Assembly (NCBI RefSeq): GCF_021991875.1
Contig: NZ_JAHLKR010000022.1
Coordinates: 1 to 64,000 of the forward strand
Reading direction: 5' to 3'
Origin: Mycetohabitans sp. B8
GTDB lineage: Bacteria; Pseudomonadota; Gammaproteobacteria; Burkholderiales; Burkholderiaceae
Length of the DNA stretch: 64,000 nt
The notes below the pieces were generated by a model. That model was not told where the DNA came from. It worked only from the letters and a program-made list of their open reading frames with translations, and made no database searches. This document shows positions 1 through 10,228 of the stretch, piece by piece; the stretch's first letter is position 1; every line of letters begins with the position of its first letter. A program made the position numbers and the translations under genes.

Positions 1-3000
1 TCGGCTCCGACACGTCCGCGAGCATGTCAGTAAAGAAACGTTCGTGGGATGCTTGATTGGCGCTCAATCTTACGTGCGCAACGAAGTTGCGGAACGGTTG
101 CGCGGCAGGTAGCGTCTTGCCCTGGCCCATGAGCAATGTCTGCACCTCGGTATGCATCACCTCCAGCGTCGAGTGATCACTAATCAGATGGTGCAGCCGC
201 TGCGTGAGCAGCCAGCGGCCATCGCTGTCTTGCGCCACCGCACAGCGCAGCAGCGGCGCCTGCGTCAAATCCACACGGTAGCGCCGCGGATCCAAGCGCT
301 GCGCCAACTGCTCAGCAATCGGTCCATCGGCCGCGTCCAACGTGAGCTCGGTGACCGGCAGCCACGCGTGGCGCCAGACCACCTGCGCAGGCGTGGACAA
401 GCCCTCCCACACAAACGCGGTGCGCAAAATATCGTGGCGATCGATCACCCGCTGCAGCGCGTGCAGATACTGGTCGAGCCGCTCACGGCTGTCAAAGGCC
501 AGTTGCTCAATCAGCAAATACGGATCGCCTTCGCTCGCAAGCACATGGTGAAACAGCATCCCGTCCTGCAGCGGCGAGAGCGCATAGATGTCCTGGATGT
601 TCGCCACGCCCTGCGGCACCTGCTCGACGATCCGGTCGATGTCAGCCTGCGTCAAGTCAATCAGCGGCAGCATGGCTGGCGTGATCGCAGTGGTGTCGGG
701 CGTGATCGCATTCGCGGGCACCGCCACGTCACGGTGTTGGCCTACCTGCTGTGCCAACGCACTGAGCACCGGTGTGTCAAACAGCGCCCGCACCGACACA
801 CTCAAACCCTGACGCCGCAGCCGCTCCATCAACTGCACCGCGAGCAGCGAATGGCCGCCGAGTGCAAAGAAGCTATCATGTCGGCCCACACGTTCGACAC
901 CCAATAGCTCGGCCCAGATCGCCGCCAGCGTCATCTCGAGCTCGCCTTGCGGCGCTTCATACGCTTGATGCGCGAGCGCCTGCCCGTCTGGCTCGGGCAG
1001 TGCACGCCGATCGAGCTTACCGTTGGGCGTTAAGGGGAACGCGTCCAGCCGCACAAACGCACTGGGCACCATATACTCGGGCAAACTCGTCGCGACATGC
1101 GCGCGCAATGTGCTGGCCAGCGATTCATCAGCCTCAGCGACCACATAGGCGACCAGACGCTTGCCGCTGCCCTCGCCTGTCGCGAGCACCACCGCCTCAT
1201 GCACCTGCAGGTGCGCCGTTAAGCACGCTTCGATCTCGCCCCGTTCAATGCGAAAGCCGCGGATCTTCACTTGCTCATCATTGCGCCCCAGAAACACCAG
1301 ATTGCCATCGGGCAAGTAACGCGCCACATCCCCGGTCTTATACAGCCGTGCATCGGCTTCACTTGAGAACGGATCCGGCACAAAGCGCTCTGCGGTCAGT
1401 TCCGGGCGGTTCAGGTAGCCACGGGCTACCCCCGCACCGCCAATATAGAGCTCCCCAACCGCGCCCAGCGGCACCGGCTGACCGTAGCGATCGAGCAAAT
1501 AAATGCGCGTGTTCGCAATCGGCCGGCCAATCGGGATGCCGACGTTGCCTTCCGGAACGGACGTGATCTTATAAGTCGTCGCGAACGTGGTGCTTTCGGT
1601 CGGACCATAACCGTTGATCAACTGCTCAGGAGGTGCTTCGCGCAGAACTTGCGCCACTACCTGAGCATCCAACACGTCTCCTCCGACAATTAATGTCTTC
1701 AGCTGAGAGAAGACCGCGCCCAACTCTGCAGCCATTTGATTAAACAAGCCACTGGTGAGCCACAAGATGCTGATGCGCTGTTCGCGTAAAGTTTGCGCCA
1801 ACAAAGTGGGCATGAGCACCGTGTCATGATCGACCACAACAACAGTGGCACCATTTAACAGCGGGGCCCACACTTCAAACGTGCTCGCGTCGAAAGCCGG
1901 ATTGGCCGCAAACGCGACACGATCATCGGTGTCAATGTCAACATAGCCATTATTGATAACCAGCCGCGCAATCGCATGATGCGGCACCATCACCCCTTTG
2001 GGCGTGCCGGTCGAGCCCGACGTATAGATCACATACGCCAGATGCCGAGCCGTCAGCTCGACTACCGACGGATTCGTGTCCGGCAACGCCGGCAGCGCAG
2101 CCGGATCGAGCACGGTGCGCTCAGAGAGCGCCGCGTCCCCCAACGCGGCGCGCCCGGGCGCATCGGCGAGCACCAGCGCCGGTGCCGCATCCCTCAGCAT
2201 GTACGCTAAGCGCTCGCCCGGATACGCTGGATCGAGCGGCACATACGCCCCCCCCGCTTTGAGGATCGCCAGCAGCCCCACCACCAGCGCCGGCGAGCGC
2301 TCGACACACAGCGCCACCCGCACGTCGGGCTGCACCCCCAACTCGATCAACCGATGCGCGAGGCGGTTCGCGCGTGCATTGAGCTGCGCGTAGCTCAGCG
2401 TTTGATCTTCGTACACGAGCGCGGTGGCCTGCGGCGTGCGCGCCACCTGCGCTTCGAACAGCTGATGGATGCATCGGTGCGATGGATAGTCCTGCTGCGT
2501 CGCGTTCCACGTGTCAAGCAGCAACTGGCGCTCTGCCGATGACAGCAACTCGAGCGTTACCGCCGGCTGCTGCGAATGAGCCACCATTGCGCGCAACATC
2601 GTCTGCAGATAGCCAACGTGTCGCTCAATCGTTGCGCGGTCGAATAACGCCGTCGCATAGCCCAGGCTGCCAAGGATCTCCTCACCGGCCTCGTACAGGT
2701 TTAGTTCAAGATCGAACTTCACCACCTCATAATCGAGCTCAGCCGGCTCAACTGTCAGCCCCGGTAGGCGCCACTGGCCTGGATCGTTGTTCTGCCACGC
2801 GAACATCACTTGAAACAGCGGCGTATGGTTGAGCCGGCGCGGCGGCTGCACAATCTCCACCACCTGCTCAAACGGCAGGTCCTGGTGCGCCTGTGCGTCC
2901 AGCGTCGTGCGCCGCACGCGCTCGAGCAGTTGCGATGTCGTCGGTTCGCCCTCCAGATTCACGCGCAACGCCAACGTATTGACAAAAAAACCAATCAACG

Positions 3001-6000
3001 GCTCGATCTGGCGATGGTTACGATTGGCGCTCGGCGTGCCAATGACCACGTCGTCCTGGCCCGACAGACGCGCGAGCACCGCGCTCCACGCGGCAAGCAC
3101 CGTCATAAATAGCGTGGTGCCGTGCGCGCGGCTTAAGCGCTTCAGCGCTCCCGTGGTTTGGGCATCGATACGAATCGGCACCTGCGCACCCGCAAACGAG
3201 GGCTGCGCCGGGCGCGGCCGATCTGTCGGTAGCTCCAGCAGCACTGGCGCATCGGCCAGCGTCGCACGCCAGTAGTCGCTCTGCCTTTGAAGCCGCTCAC
3301 CACAGAGCCACTGCCGTTGCCAGGCCGCATAATCCGGATACTGGATCGCCAGCGGCGGCAATGGATCGCTCTGGCCGGCAGCGCTTGCCGTATAGAGTGT
3401 ACTGAGCTCGCGCACCATCACGCCGATTGACCAGCCATCCGACACAATATGGTGCTGCGTGAGCAGCATCACGTGCTCTTCGTCAGCCAACTGAATGCCG
3501 CACGCGCGCAGCAGCGGCCCGTGCGCCAGATCAAACGGCGCGTGCGCTTCCTCGGCACAGCGTTGGGCCAGCTGCGCATCGGCGTCGGGTACACCACGCA
3601 GGTCATGCCAGGATATCGGCACACCCGTGTGCGCCGGGAGCAAGTGCACCTGCGGCTGGCCGTCAACCGTCACAAACGTCGAGCGCAGCGCTTCATGGCG
3701 TGCGAACAACGTATTCAACGCCTGTTGCCACGCTGCTCGATCGAGCGGCCCCTGCACACGCCACATCAACGGGATATGATAGGTACGACTCACACCGTCA
3801 AGCTGCGCGAGGAACCACAACCGTTGTTGGGCAAACGATAGCGGCAAGTAGCCTGCTCGCGACACCGGCGTAATTGTCGGTAGTGCATTACTGTCTGACG
3901 CGCGTTGCGCATTGAGCGCAGCGGCCAGCGCAGCCAGCGTAGGCGTGGCGAACAACGCTGCGAGCGGCAATGGCACACCGAGTGCGGCCACCCGATTCAT
4001 CAAGCGCACCGCGAGCAGTGAATGTCCACCAAGCGCAAAGAAGCTATCATGCCGTCCCACGCGCTCCACACCCAATAGCTCGGCCCAGATCGCCGCGAGC
4101 GTCGTCTCAAGCTCGCCTTGCGGCGCCTCATACGCTTGATGCGCGAGCGCGTTATCATCCGGTGCGGGCAGTGCGCGCCGATCGAGCTTACCGTTTGGCG
4201 TCAGTGGTAATGCGTCAAGCCGCACGAACGCACTGGGCACCATGTACTCGGGCAAACTCGTCGCCACCTGCGCGCGCAATGTGCTGGCCAACGATTCATC
4301 AGCCTCAGCGACTACATAGGCGACCAGACGCTTGCCGCTGCCGTCGCCTTGTGCGAGCACCACCGCCTCGCGCACCTGCGCATGCTGGGCCAAGCATGCT
4401 TCAATCTCGCCCAACTCAATGCGAAAGCCCCGGATTTTGACTTGATGGTCATTGCGGCCCAGAAACTCCAGTTTGCCATCAGGCAAGTAGCGCACCAGGT
4501 CCCCTGTCCTGTACATCCGGGCATCAGCTTCGCTCGAGAACGGATCGCGCACGAAGCGCTCGGCCGTGAGCTCCGGGCGGTTCAGGTAGCCACGCGCCAC
4601 ACCCGCTCCGCCGATATACAACTCGCCCACCGCACCCAGCGGCACCGGCTGGCTGTGCGTATCCAGGATATAGAGCCGGGTATTGTCAATGGGCCGACCG
4701 ATCGTGCGCCAGCTCCTTTCGTGATCCGTAACCTCATGCACAGTAGCCGTCACCGTCGTCTCGGTCGGACCATAAACGTTTAACAAACGCGGTCGATGAC
4801 CATCGCCGGCAAACCAGGCATCGCGTGCTGAAGCGCTCAACGCGTCTCCACTAATCATGACCACACGTATACTCTCTGGAAGAGGCAGTTTTTCCTGGAC
4901 CAATTGCGCCCAGAATTGAGTAGGTAAATCCGTTACACTGACACGGTTGGCTTGGCAAAGCGCCCAGAATGACTGCGCCCCGGCTAACCAAGCATCGGTG
5001 CGTAGCACTAATGTCGCGCCCTGAATAAGGGTGACAAACATCTCCCCGAGCGACGCATCAAAGGACAAAGACGAACATTGCAGCATCCGGTCTTGTGCAG
5101 TTAAGCCAAGTCTACGCACCATCGCTGTCACCAGGTTGACCAAGCTGTGGTGTGGAACCATGACTCCTTTGGGCTGGCCAGTGGAACCTGACGTATAGAT
5201 CACATACGCTAAATTTTGCGCATCCAGCGACAATTCGTACGCGTTCGGATTATCCGCGTTTTGCTGCGCCCATTGCGCTATGTTAGCCTGCAAGTCCAGT
5301 ACCGGTATCCCAGCTCCCAAGTTCTGCGTCACTGCGGCAGGCGGTGTGCCAATGCTAAGCAAGACCGCCGGTTGGCTATCCGAAACCATATACGCTAAGC
5401 GCTCTGGCGGATAAGCCGGATCAAGCGGCACATACGCGCCGCCCGCTTTAAGGATTGCCAATAGCCCCACCACCATTACCGGCGAGCGCTCAACACAGAT
5501 TGCCACCCGTGTGTCCGGCTTGACGCCCAACTCAATGAGCCGATGCGCCAAGCGGTTTGCGCTCGTATTGAGTGCTGTATAGCTCAGTGTCTGATCTTCA
5601 AACACCAGTGCCGGTGCCTCGGGGGCACGCTCGACCTGCGCTTCGAATAGCTGGTGGATGCACAAGTGCGATGGATAATCGCGTTGCGTTGCGTTCCACG
5701 TTTGAAGCAGTAAGTTCCGCTCCTCGCTGGGCAATACTTCTAGTTGTCTAATCGGCTGCTTGGACGTTATCTCGAGCGTTTCAGCCAGCCTTTGCAGCGC
5801 CTGCTGCATATAGCCGCACAGCCGGTCAGGATCAAGTGGCTGAACGATTTGCGCAGTCAAGCCTAGTGCTTGCCCAAAATCTTCGACCGACAGACCGATT
5901 GGGTAGTTGTCACGCTCTTGTGCGTGCAACAGCTCCACGCCCGGTAGGATGCTGCGCTCGCCCAAGTCCATCGCATTGTGCCGGTAATTGAGCAGCGCAC

Positions 6001-9000
6001 TAAACAGCGGCGTGCCCGCCGGCACCCCGCTGCAGCGCTGCGCCAGCGCCAGCGACGCATGCTCGTGTTCCAGCAGCGCCGCCAGCCGCGCGTGCGTATG
6101 CCGCACACACGCCTGAACACTGCCGTTTAACTCTACGCACAGCGGCAGCGTATTGATAAAGAGCCCCATCGCGCTGTCCGCGCCCTCACCCGCATGCATG
6201 CGCCCGAACAGCACCGTGCCAAACACCACCCGCGGCTGACCGCTCGCGCGTGCGAGCACCTGCGCCCACGCCAGATGACACAAGCTCGCCACGCTCACCC
6301 CCAAACGCTTCGCGTGCGCGCGCAGTTGATCATTGAGCGCCGGCGGCAATCTGCGATGTGATTCGGTCACGTCACGGCCGTCGCGATGCACATCGGTGAG
6401 TCCAAACGGCAGCGTCGGCTCCACGCCCGCGAGCAGCTCGGTAAAGAAGCGCCTATGCTCGGCTTCACTCACGCCCAGCCTTGCCTGCGCGACCAAATGA
6501 CGAAACGGCTGCGCCGGCAGCAGCGCGTCACCTCGGCCCTCGATGAACGCCTGCACCTCCGTGTGCATCACCTCCAGCGTCGAGTGATCGCCAATTAAAT
6601 GATGCAGCCGCTGCGTGAGCAGCCAGCGACCATCGGTGTCTTGCGCCACCGCACAGCGCAGCAGCGGCGCCTGCGTCAAATCAACACGGTAGCGCCGCGG
6701 ATCCAAGCGCTGCACCAACTGCTCAGCAATCGGCCCATCAGCCGGGTCCAACGTGAGCTCGGTCACCGACAGTCGCGCGTGGCGCCAGACCACCTGCGCA
6801 GGCGTGGACACATCTTCCCACACAAACGCGGTGCGCAAAATATCGTGGCGATCGATCACCCGCTGCAGCGCATTCAGATACTGGTCGAGCCGCTCACGGC
6901 TGTCAAAGGCCAGTTGCACAATCACCAAATACGGATCGCCTTCGCTCGCGAGCACATGGTGAAACAGCATCCCGTCCTGCAGCGGCGAGAGCGCATAAAT
7001 GTCCTGGATGTTCGCCACGCCCTGCGGCACCTGCTCGACGATCCGGTCGATGTCGGCCTGCGTCAAGTCAATCAGTGGCAGCATCTGCGGCGTCAGCGTA
7101 GTCGTGTCAGGGGTGATCGCATTCGGAGGGACCGCCACTTCACGGTGCTGACCCAACGATTGAGCCAACGCACTCAGCGTGGGCCTGTCAAACAGCGCCC
7201 GCACCGACACACTCAAGCCCTGACGTCGCAGCCGTTCCCTCAGCTGCACTGCGAGCAGCGAATGGCCGCCCAGTGCAAAGAAGCTATCATGCCGACCGAT
7301 ACGTTCAACACCCAATAGCTCGGCCCAGACCGCTGCAAGCGTCATCTCGAGCTCGCCTTGCGGCGCCTCATACGCTTGATGCGCGAGCGCCTGCGCGTCT
7401 GGCTTGGGCAACGCACGCCGATCGAGCTTGCCGTTCGGCGTCAGCGGCCACGCGTCCAGCCGCACAAACGTACTGGGCACCATGTACTCGGGCAAACTCG
7501 TCGCTGCCTGCGCACGCAATGTGCTGGCCAGCGATTCATCAGCCTCAGCGACCACATAGGCGACCAGACGCTTGCCGCTGCCCTCGCCTTGTGCGAGCAC
7601 CATCGCATCATGCACCTGCGGGTGCGCGGTCAAGCACGCTTCGATCTCACCCGGTTCAATGCGAAAGCCGCGAATCTTGACTTGGTTATCATTGCGCCCC
7701 AAAAATTCTAGATTGCCATCGGACAAGTAACGCGCCACGTCACCGGTCTTATACAGCCGCGCACCCGCTTTACTTGAAAACGGATCCGGCACAAAGCGCT
7801 CAGCGGTCAGCTCCGGGCGGTTCAGGTAGCCGCGGGCCACCCCCGCGCCTCCAATATAGAGCTCCCCAACCGCGCCCAGCGGCACCGGCTGACCGTAGCG
7901 ATCGAGCAAATAAATGCGCGTGTTCGCAATCGGTCGGCCAATCGGGACGGCTTCATTGCTAAAGTCACGTGAGCTACACCAATTCGTGGCACAAACCGTT
8001 GTTTCCGTTGGACCATACGCATTGAAGACAGTGTGTTGTTCGCTTAAGGCTCGAATCAATGTCGCACTGGGCGCATCGCCTCCTAGAATCAACGTCAGGG
8101 GCGTGCTCAGGGTGGGCAAGCCCTTGCCATTTTGAAGCAATACAGGCGGTAAGCTTGCGTGCGTAATGGCATAATTTGCCAAATACTTCCACAGTCCCTG
8201 CCAATCCTGGCGGGCCGTCTCGGGCGGCAGATATAAGGCCGCACCGCTGGCCAAGGCCATAAAAATATCGGAGGCGCTTACATCGAAACTGAAAGAGACA
8301 AACTGCAAGACGCGGCTGGCTGCGTGAATGCCGAAGCAGCCGATTTGCGCTCGAGTCAGGTTCACAATACTGCGATGCTCAACCATCACCCCTTTGGGCG
8401 TGCCGGTGGAGCCGGACGTATAGATCACATACGCCAGCGCGCGCGTCCTCAAGCCCGGCACCCACGGGTTGGTATCCGCCCGATCCGGCAGCGCATTCGG
8501 ATCGAGCACGGTGCGGGAGGCCAGCGCCGCGTCCCCCAACGCAGCGCGCCCGGTCGCATCGGCGAGCACCATCACCGGTGCCGCATCACTCAGAATGTAC
8601 GCCAAGCGCTCACCCGGATACGCCGGATCCAGCGGCACATACGCGCCCCCCGCTTTGAGGATCGCCAGCAGCCCCACCACCAGCGCCGGCGAGCGCTCGA
8701 CACACAGCGCCACGCGCATCTCAGGCTGCACCCCCAACTCGATCAACCGATGCGCGAGGCGATTCGCGCGCGCATTGAGCTGCGCGTAGCTCAGTGTCTG
8801 CCCTTCAAACACCAGCGCCGGCGCCTGTGGCGTGCGCGCCACCTGCGCTTCGAACAGCTGATGGATGCATTGGTGTGCCGGATAGGCCCGCTGCGTCGCA
8901 TTCCACTCGACCAGCAGCCGATGCCGCTCGTCAGCGTCGAGCAAATCGATGCCGCCGATCGGCTGCGCAGCATCGGCAGCCAACGCTTGTACAAACCGGA

Positions 9001-10228
9001 TAAACCGGCGCTGATGCACACCAAGCGCCTGCTCGGTGTAGCAGGCAGGATTGGCATCAAAGTCGATCCGTAATTGACGGCTATTGGGGGTCCAATAGAC
9101 ACCGAGCATCAAATCGTCAACCGGACCAGCGAGCAGATTATGGTTCGTCGATGAATGCTCGCCAAACGACAGCTTGTAGTCAAACGGCATCACGTTGACC
9201 TTGACGCCGAATAGTAACTGTCCGGGCGCCAGCCCAAGTTGACGCTGCAGCGCTTCGCTCGGGTAGCGTTGATATTGAAGTCCGCTTTGGATTTCCTTCG
9301 CCGCCTGCCGCATCAACGACAATAAGTTGATCTCCGGCTCGGCTCTAAACCGCAACGGAATCGTATTGGCGACCATGCCAGGAATATGCCAGTCTGCCCC
9401 CAAGCGGGCCGTCACTGGAAAACCGAACACCACGTCCTGCGCGCCAGTCATGCGATGCAGATACGCGGCCAGTGCAGCACTCAAAAACTGCGCCAACCGG
9501 CCCGCATCCAGCACATAGTCTTCCACCAATTGGGTGGCCAGGTAAGTCGTCTGACGCAGCCGCTGCTGGAAAGCCGGGGCTGCGCGGTTTGCCAGCGTCG
9601 CAGGCTCAGACCAATTGGCGCAGTGCTTGAGCCAATACGCTTCGTCCTTCTCCCGCTGGGCGGATGCCTGATATTGCGCATCGCTTTCCCATAACTGTCG
9701 AATCGAACCAAAATCGCATGCCGCCGGCGCCGTTCCCGTCCATAGCGCGCTATAAACGTGTGCAACGCGTTGGGCGATCAGGTACTGGCCATATCCATCC
9801 ATCATGATATGGTGATAGCGCTGGTACCAAATCCATTGCGCAGGCGCCACTTTCAGCAACGCATAGCAAAAAAGCGGCCCCTGCATCAGATTGACCGCTT
9901 GCTCATAATCGGCGCGCATCCACGCCTGAGCGGCCGCCTGGGGATCCGCTTGTGCCGTCAGGTCCAGCACCGGCATTGACCATGCGGGTGCACCAATTTT
10001 TTGCCGCAGCCCGTCATCGCTATCGACAAATTGCAAGCGCAGGGTGTCGGCCTCATCGATGACTTGGCGCAATGCCGCTTCAAAGACGGCCGCATCAATC
10101 ACGCCTTCGATCACCGTGTACTGTGCAATGTTGTAGACGGCGCTGTCTGGATGCAGCTGCTGCGCGAGCCAGATTTCGGTTTGCGCACTGGATAACGGCT
10201 GTGTAACAGGCGTGACGCTAACATCCAT
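1..10228 (-). CDS. Giant nonribosomal peptide synthetase, N-terminal three and a half modules (3' end outside window)
   Basis: The open frame is uninterrupted for more than 3,400 codons and leaves the window at base 1. The ATG at 10228 has AGGAGC seven bases upstream; an in-frame ATG at 10381 lacks a ribosome site. Domains in order: C1 (about aa 1-440, HHIMMDG at 139), A1 (455-945), T1 (Ser990 in GGHSLL), C2 (1065-1500), A2 (1520-2020), T2 (Ser2070), C3 (2130-2560, HHIVSDG at 2259), A3 (2585-3080), T3 (Ser3127), C4 (3200 to edge). C2 and C4 carry HHVLASEGD (1090 and 3227), matching the extended motif of dual epimerisation/condensation domains. C3 has the AQQRLWFL opening typical of LCL domains. 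Pocket residues read by eye: A1 D-V-S-S-I-G-A-V-C, A2 D-A-G-D-M-S-V-V-T, A3 D-A-F-W-I-G-G-T-F. The A3 set is the published valine code; I cannot assign A1 or A2. C1 resembles C domains that accept an aryl group from a free carrier protein, which suits the divergent pyrrole cassette. Confidence 0.95.
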   Translation of the reverse strand, partial: MDVSVTPVTQPLSSAQTEIWLAQQLHPDSAVYNIAQYTVIEGVIDAAVFEAALRQVIDEADTLRLQFVDSDDGLRQKIGAPAWSMPVLDLTAQADPQAAAQAWMRADYEQAVNLMQGPLFCYALLKVAPAQWIWYQRYHHIMMDGYGQYLIAQRVAHVYSALWTGTAPAACDFGSIRQLWESDAQYQASAQREKDEAYWLKHCANWSEPATLANRAAPAFQQRLRQTTYLATQLVEDYVLDAGRLAQFLSAALAAYLHRMTGAQDVVFGFPVTARLGADWHIPGMVANTIPLRFRAEPEINLLSLMRQAAKEIQSGLQYQRYPSEALQRQLGLAPGQLLFGVKVNVMPFDYKLSFGEHSSTNHNLLAGPVDDLMLGVYWTPNSRQLRIDFDANPACYTEQALGVHQRRFIRFVQALAADAAQPIGGIDLLDADERHRLLVEWNATQRAYPAHQCIHQLFEAQVARTPQAPALVFEGQTLSYAQLNARANRLAHRLIELGVQPEMRVALCVERSPALVVGLLAILKAGGAYVPLDPAYPGERLAYILSDAAPVMVLADATGRAALGDAALASRTVLDPNALPDRADTNPWVPGLRTRALAYVIYTSGSTGTPKGVMVEHRSIVNLTRAQIGCFGIHAASRVLQFVSFSFDVSASDIFMALASGAALYLPPETARQDWQGLWKYLANYAITHASLPPVLLQNGKGLPTLSTPLTLILGGDAPSATLIRALSEQHTVFNAYGPTETTVCATNWCSSRDFSNEAVPIGRPIANTRIYLLDRYGQPVPLGAVGELYIGGAGVARGYLNRPELTAERFVPDPFSSKAGARLYKTGDVARYLSDGNLEFLGRNDNQVKIRGFRIEPGEIEACLTAHPQVHDAMVLAQGEGSGKRLVAYVVAEADESLASTLRAQAATSLPEYMVPSTFVRLDAWPLTPNGKLDRRALPKPDAQALAHQAYEAPQGELEMTLAAVWAELLGVERIGRHDSFFALGGHSLLAVQLRERLRRQGLSVSVRALFDRPTLSALAQSLGQHREVAVPPNAITPDTTTLTPQMLPLIDLTQADIDRIVEQVPQGVANIQDIYALSPLQDGMLFHHVLASEGDPYLVIVQLAFDSRERLDQYLNALQRVIDRHDILRTAFVWEDVSTPAQVVWRHARLSVTELTLDPADGPIAEQLVQRLDPRRYRVDLTQAPLLRCAVAQDTDGRWLLTQRLHHLIGDHSTLEVMHTEVQAFIEGRGDALLPAQPFRHLVAQARLGVSEAEHRRFFTELLAGVEPTLPFGLTDVHRDGRDVTESHRRLPPALNDQLRAHAKRLGVSVASLCHLAWAQVLARASGQPRVVFGTVLFGRMHAGEGADSAMGLFINTLPLCVELNGSVQACVRHTHARLAALLEHEHASLALAQRCSGVPAGTPLFSALLNYRHNAMDLGERSILPGVELLHAQERDNYPIGLSVEDFGQALGLTAQIVQPLDPDRLCGYMQQALQRLAETLEITSKQPIRQLEVLPSEERNLLLQTWNATQRDYPSHLCIHQLFEAQVERAPEAPALVFEDQTLSYTALNTSANRLAHRLIELGVKPDTRVAICVERSPVMVVGLLAILKAGGAYVPLDPAYPPERLAYMVSDSQPAVLLSIGTPPAAVTQNLGAGIPVLDLQANIAQWAQQNADNPNAYELSLDAQNLAYVIYTSGSTGQPKGVMVPHHSLVNLVTAMVRRLGLTAQDRMLQCSSLSFDASLGEMFVTLIQGATLVLRTDAWLAGAQSFWALCQANRVSVTDLPTQFWAQLVQEKLPLPESIRVVMISGDALSASARDAWFAGDGHRPRLLNVYGPTETTVTATVHEVTDHERSWRTIGRPIDNTRLYILDTHSQPVPLGAVGELYIGGAGVARGYLNRPELTAERFVRDPFSSEADARMYRTGDLVRYLPDGKLEFLGRNDHQVKIRGFRIELGEIEACLAQHAQVREAVVLAQGDGSGKRLVAYVVAEADESLASTLRAQVATSLPEYMVPSAFVRLDALPLTPNGKLDRRALPAPDDNALAHQAYEAPQGELETTLAAIWAELLGVERVGRHDSFFALGGHSLLAVRLMNRVAALGVPLPLAALFATPTLAALAAALNAQRASDSNALPTITPVSRAGYLPLSFAQQRLWFLAQLDGVSRTYHIPLMWRVQGPLDRAAWQQALNTLFARHEALRSTFVTVDGQPQVHLLPAHTGVPISWHDLRGVPDADAQLAQRCAEEAHAPFDLAHGPLLRACGIQLADEEHVMLLTQHHIVSDGWSIGVMVRELSTLYTASAAGQSDPLPPLAIQYPDYAAWQRQWLCGERLQRQSDYWRATLADAPVLLELPTDRPRPAQPSFAGAQVPIRIDAQTTGALKRLSRAHGTTLFMTVLAAWSAVLARLSGQDDVVIGTPSANRNHRQIEPLIGFFVNTLALRVNLEGEPTTSQLLERVRRTTLDAQAHQDLPFEQVVEIVQPPRRLNHTPLFQVMFAWQNNDPGQWRLPGLTVEPAELDYEVVKFDLELNLYEAGEEILGSLGYATALFDRATIERHVGYLQTMLRAMVAHSQQPAVTLELLSSAERQLLLDTWNATQQDYPSHRCIHQLFEAQVARTPQATALVYEDQTLSYAQLNARANRLAHRLIELGVQPDVRVALCVERSPALVVGLLAILKAGGAYVPLDPAYPGERLAYMLRDAAPALVLADAPGRAALGDAALSERTVLDPAALPALPDTNPSVVELTARHLAYVIYTSGSTGTPKGVMVPHHAIARLVINNGYVDIDTDDRVAFAANPAFDASTFEVWAPLLNGATVVVVDHDTVLMPTLLAQTLREQRISILWLTSGLFNQMAAELGAVFSQLKTLIVGGDVLDAQVVAQVLREAPPEQLINGYGPTESTTFATTYKITSVPEGNVGIPIGRPIANTRIYLLDRYGQPVPLGAVGELYIGGAGVARGYLNRPELTAERFVPDPFSSEADARLYKTGDVARYLPDGNLVFLGRNDEQVKIRGFRIERGEIEACLTAHLQVHEAVVLATGEGSGKRLVAYVVAEADESLASTLRAHVATSLPEYMVPSAFVRLDAFPLTPNGKLDRRALPEPDGQALAHQAYEAPQGELEMTLAAIWAELLGVERVGRHDSFFALGGHSLLAVQLMERLRRQGLSVSVRALFDTPVLSALAQQVGQHRDVAVPANAITPDTTAITPAMLPLIDLTQADIDRIVEQVPQGVANIQDIYALSPLQDGMLFHHVLASEGDPYLLIEQLAFDSRERLDQYLHALQRVIDRHDILRTAFVWEGLSTPAQVVWRHAWLPVTELTLDAADGPIAEQLAQRLDPRRYRVDLTQAPLLRCAVAQDSDGRWLLTQRLHHLISDHSTLEVMHTEVQTLLMGQGKTLPAAQPFRNFVAHVRLSANQASHERFFTDMLADVSEP
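152..1560. repeat. NRPS internal direct repeat, copy 2 (C4 start, T3, C-terminal half of A3)
   Basis: This tract is nearly identical, by eye, to 6570-7960. Both copies include long shared stretches through the start of the dual-type C domain, the carrier domain and the C-terminal part of the adenylation domain. Similarity falls off towards the A-domain specificity core. A third, more diverged copy of the A/T part lies at about 4020-4690. Exact identities were not computed. Confidence 0.75.
6570..7960. repeat. NRPS internal direct repeat, copy 1 (C2 start, T1, C-terminal half of A1)
   Basis: Partner of the tract at 152-1560. The two copies sit in the same reading frame of one gene and encode equivalent domain arcs (end of A, T, start of dual-type C). 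This is the pattern expected from module duplication or gene conversion within the NRPS gene. It is also a likely site for assembly collapse or in-frame module loss. Confidence 0.75.

Noticed and set aside
152-907. 251-codon plus-strand ORF under the NRPS (with a similar one at 6599-7318)
   Set aside because: It is the antisense shadow of repeated NRPS C and T domain sequence; the Arg/His/Gln-rich text has no protein character and the minus frame is clearly coding.
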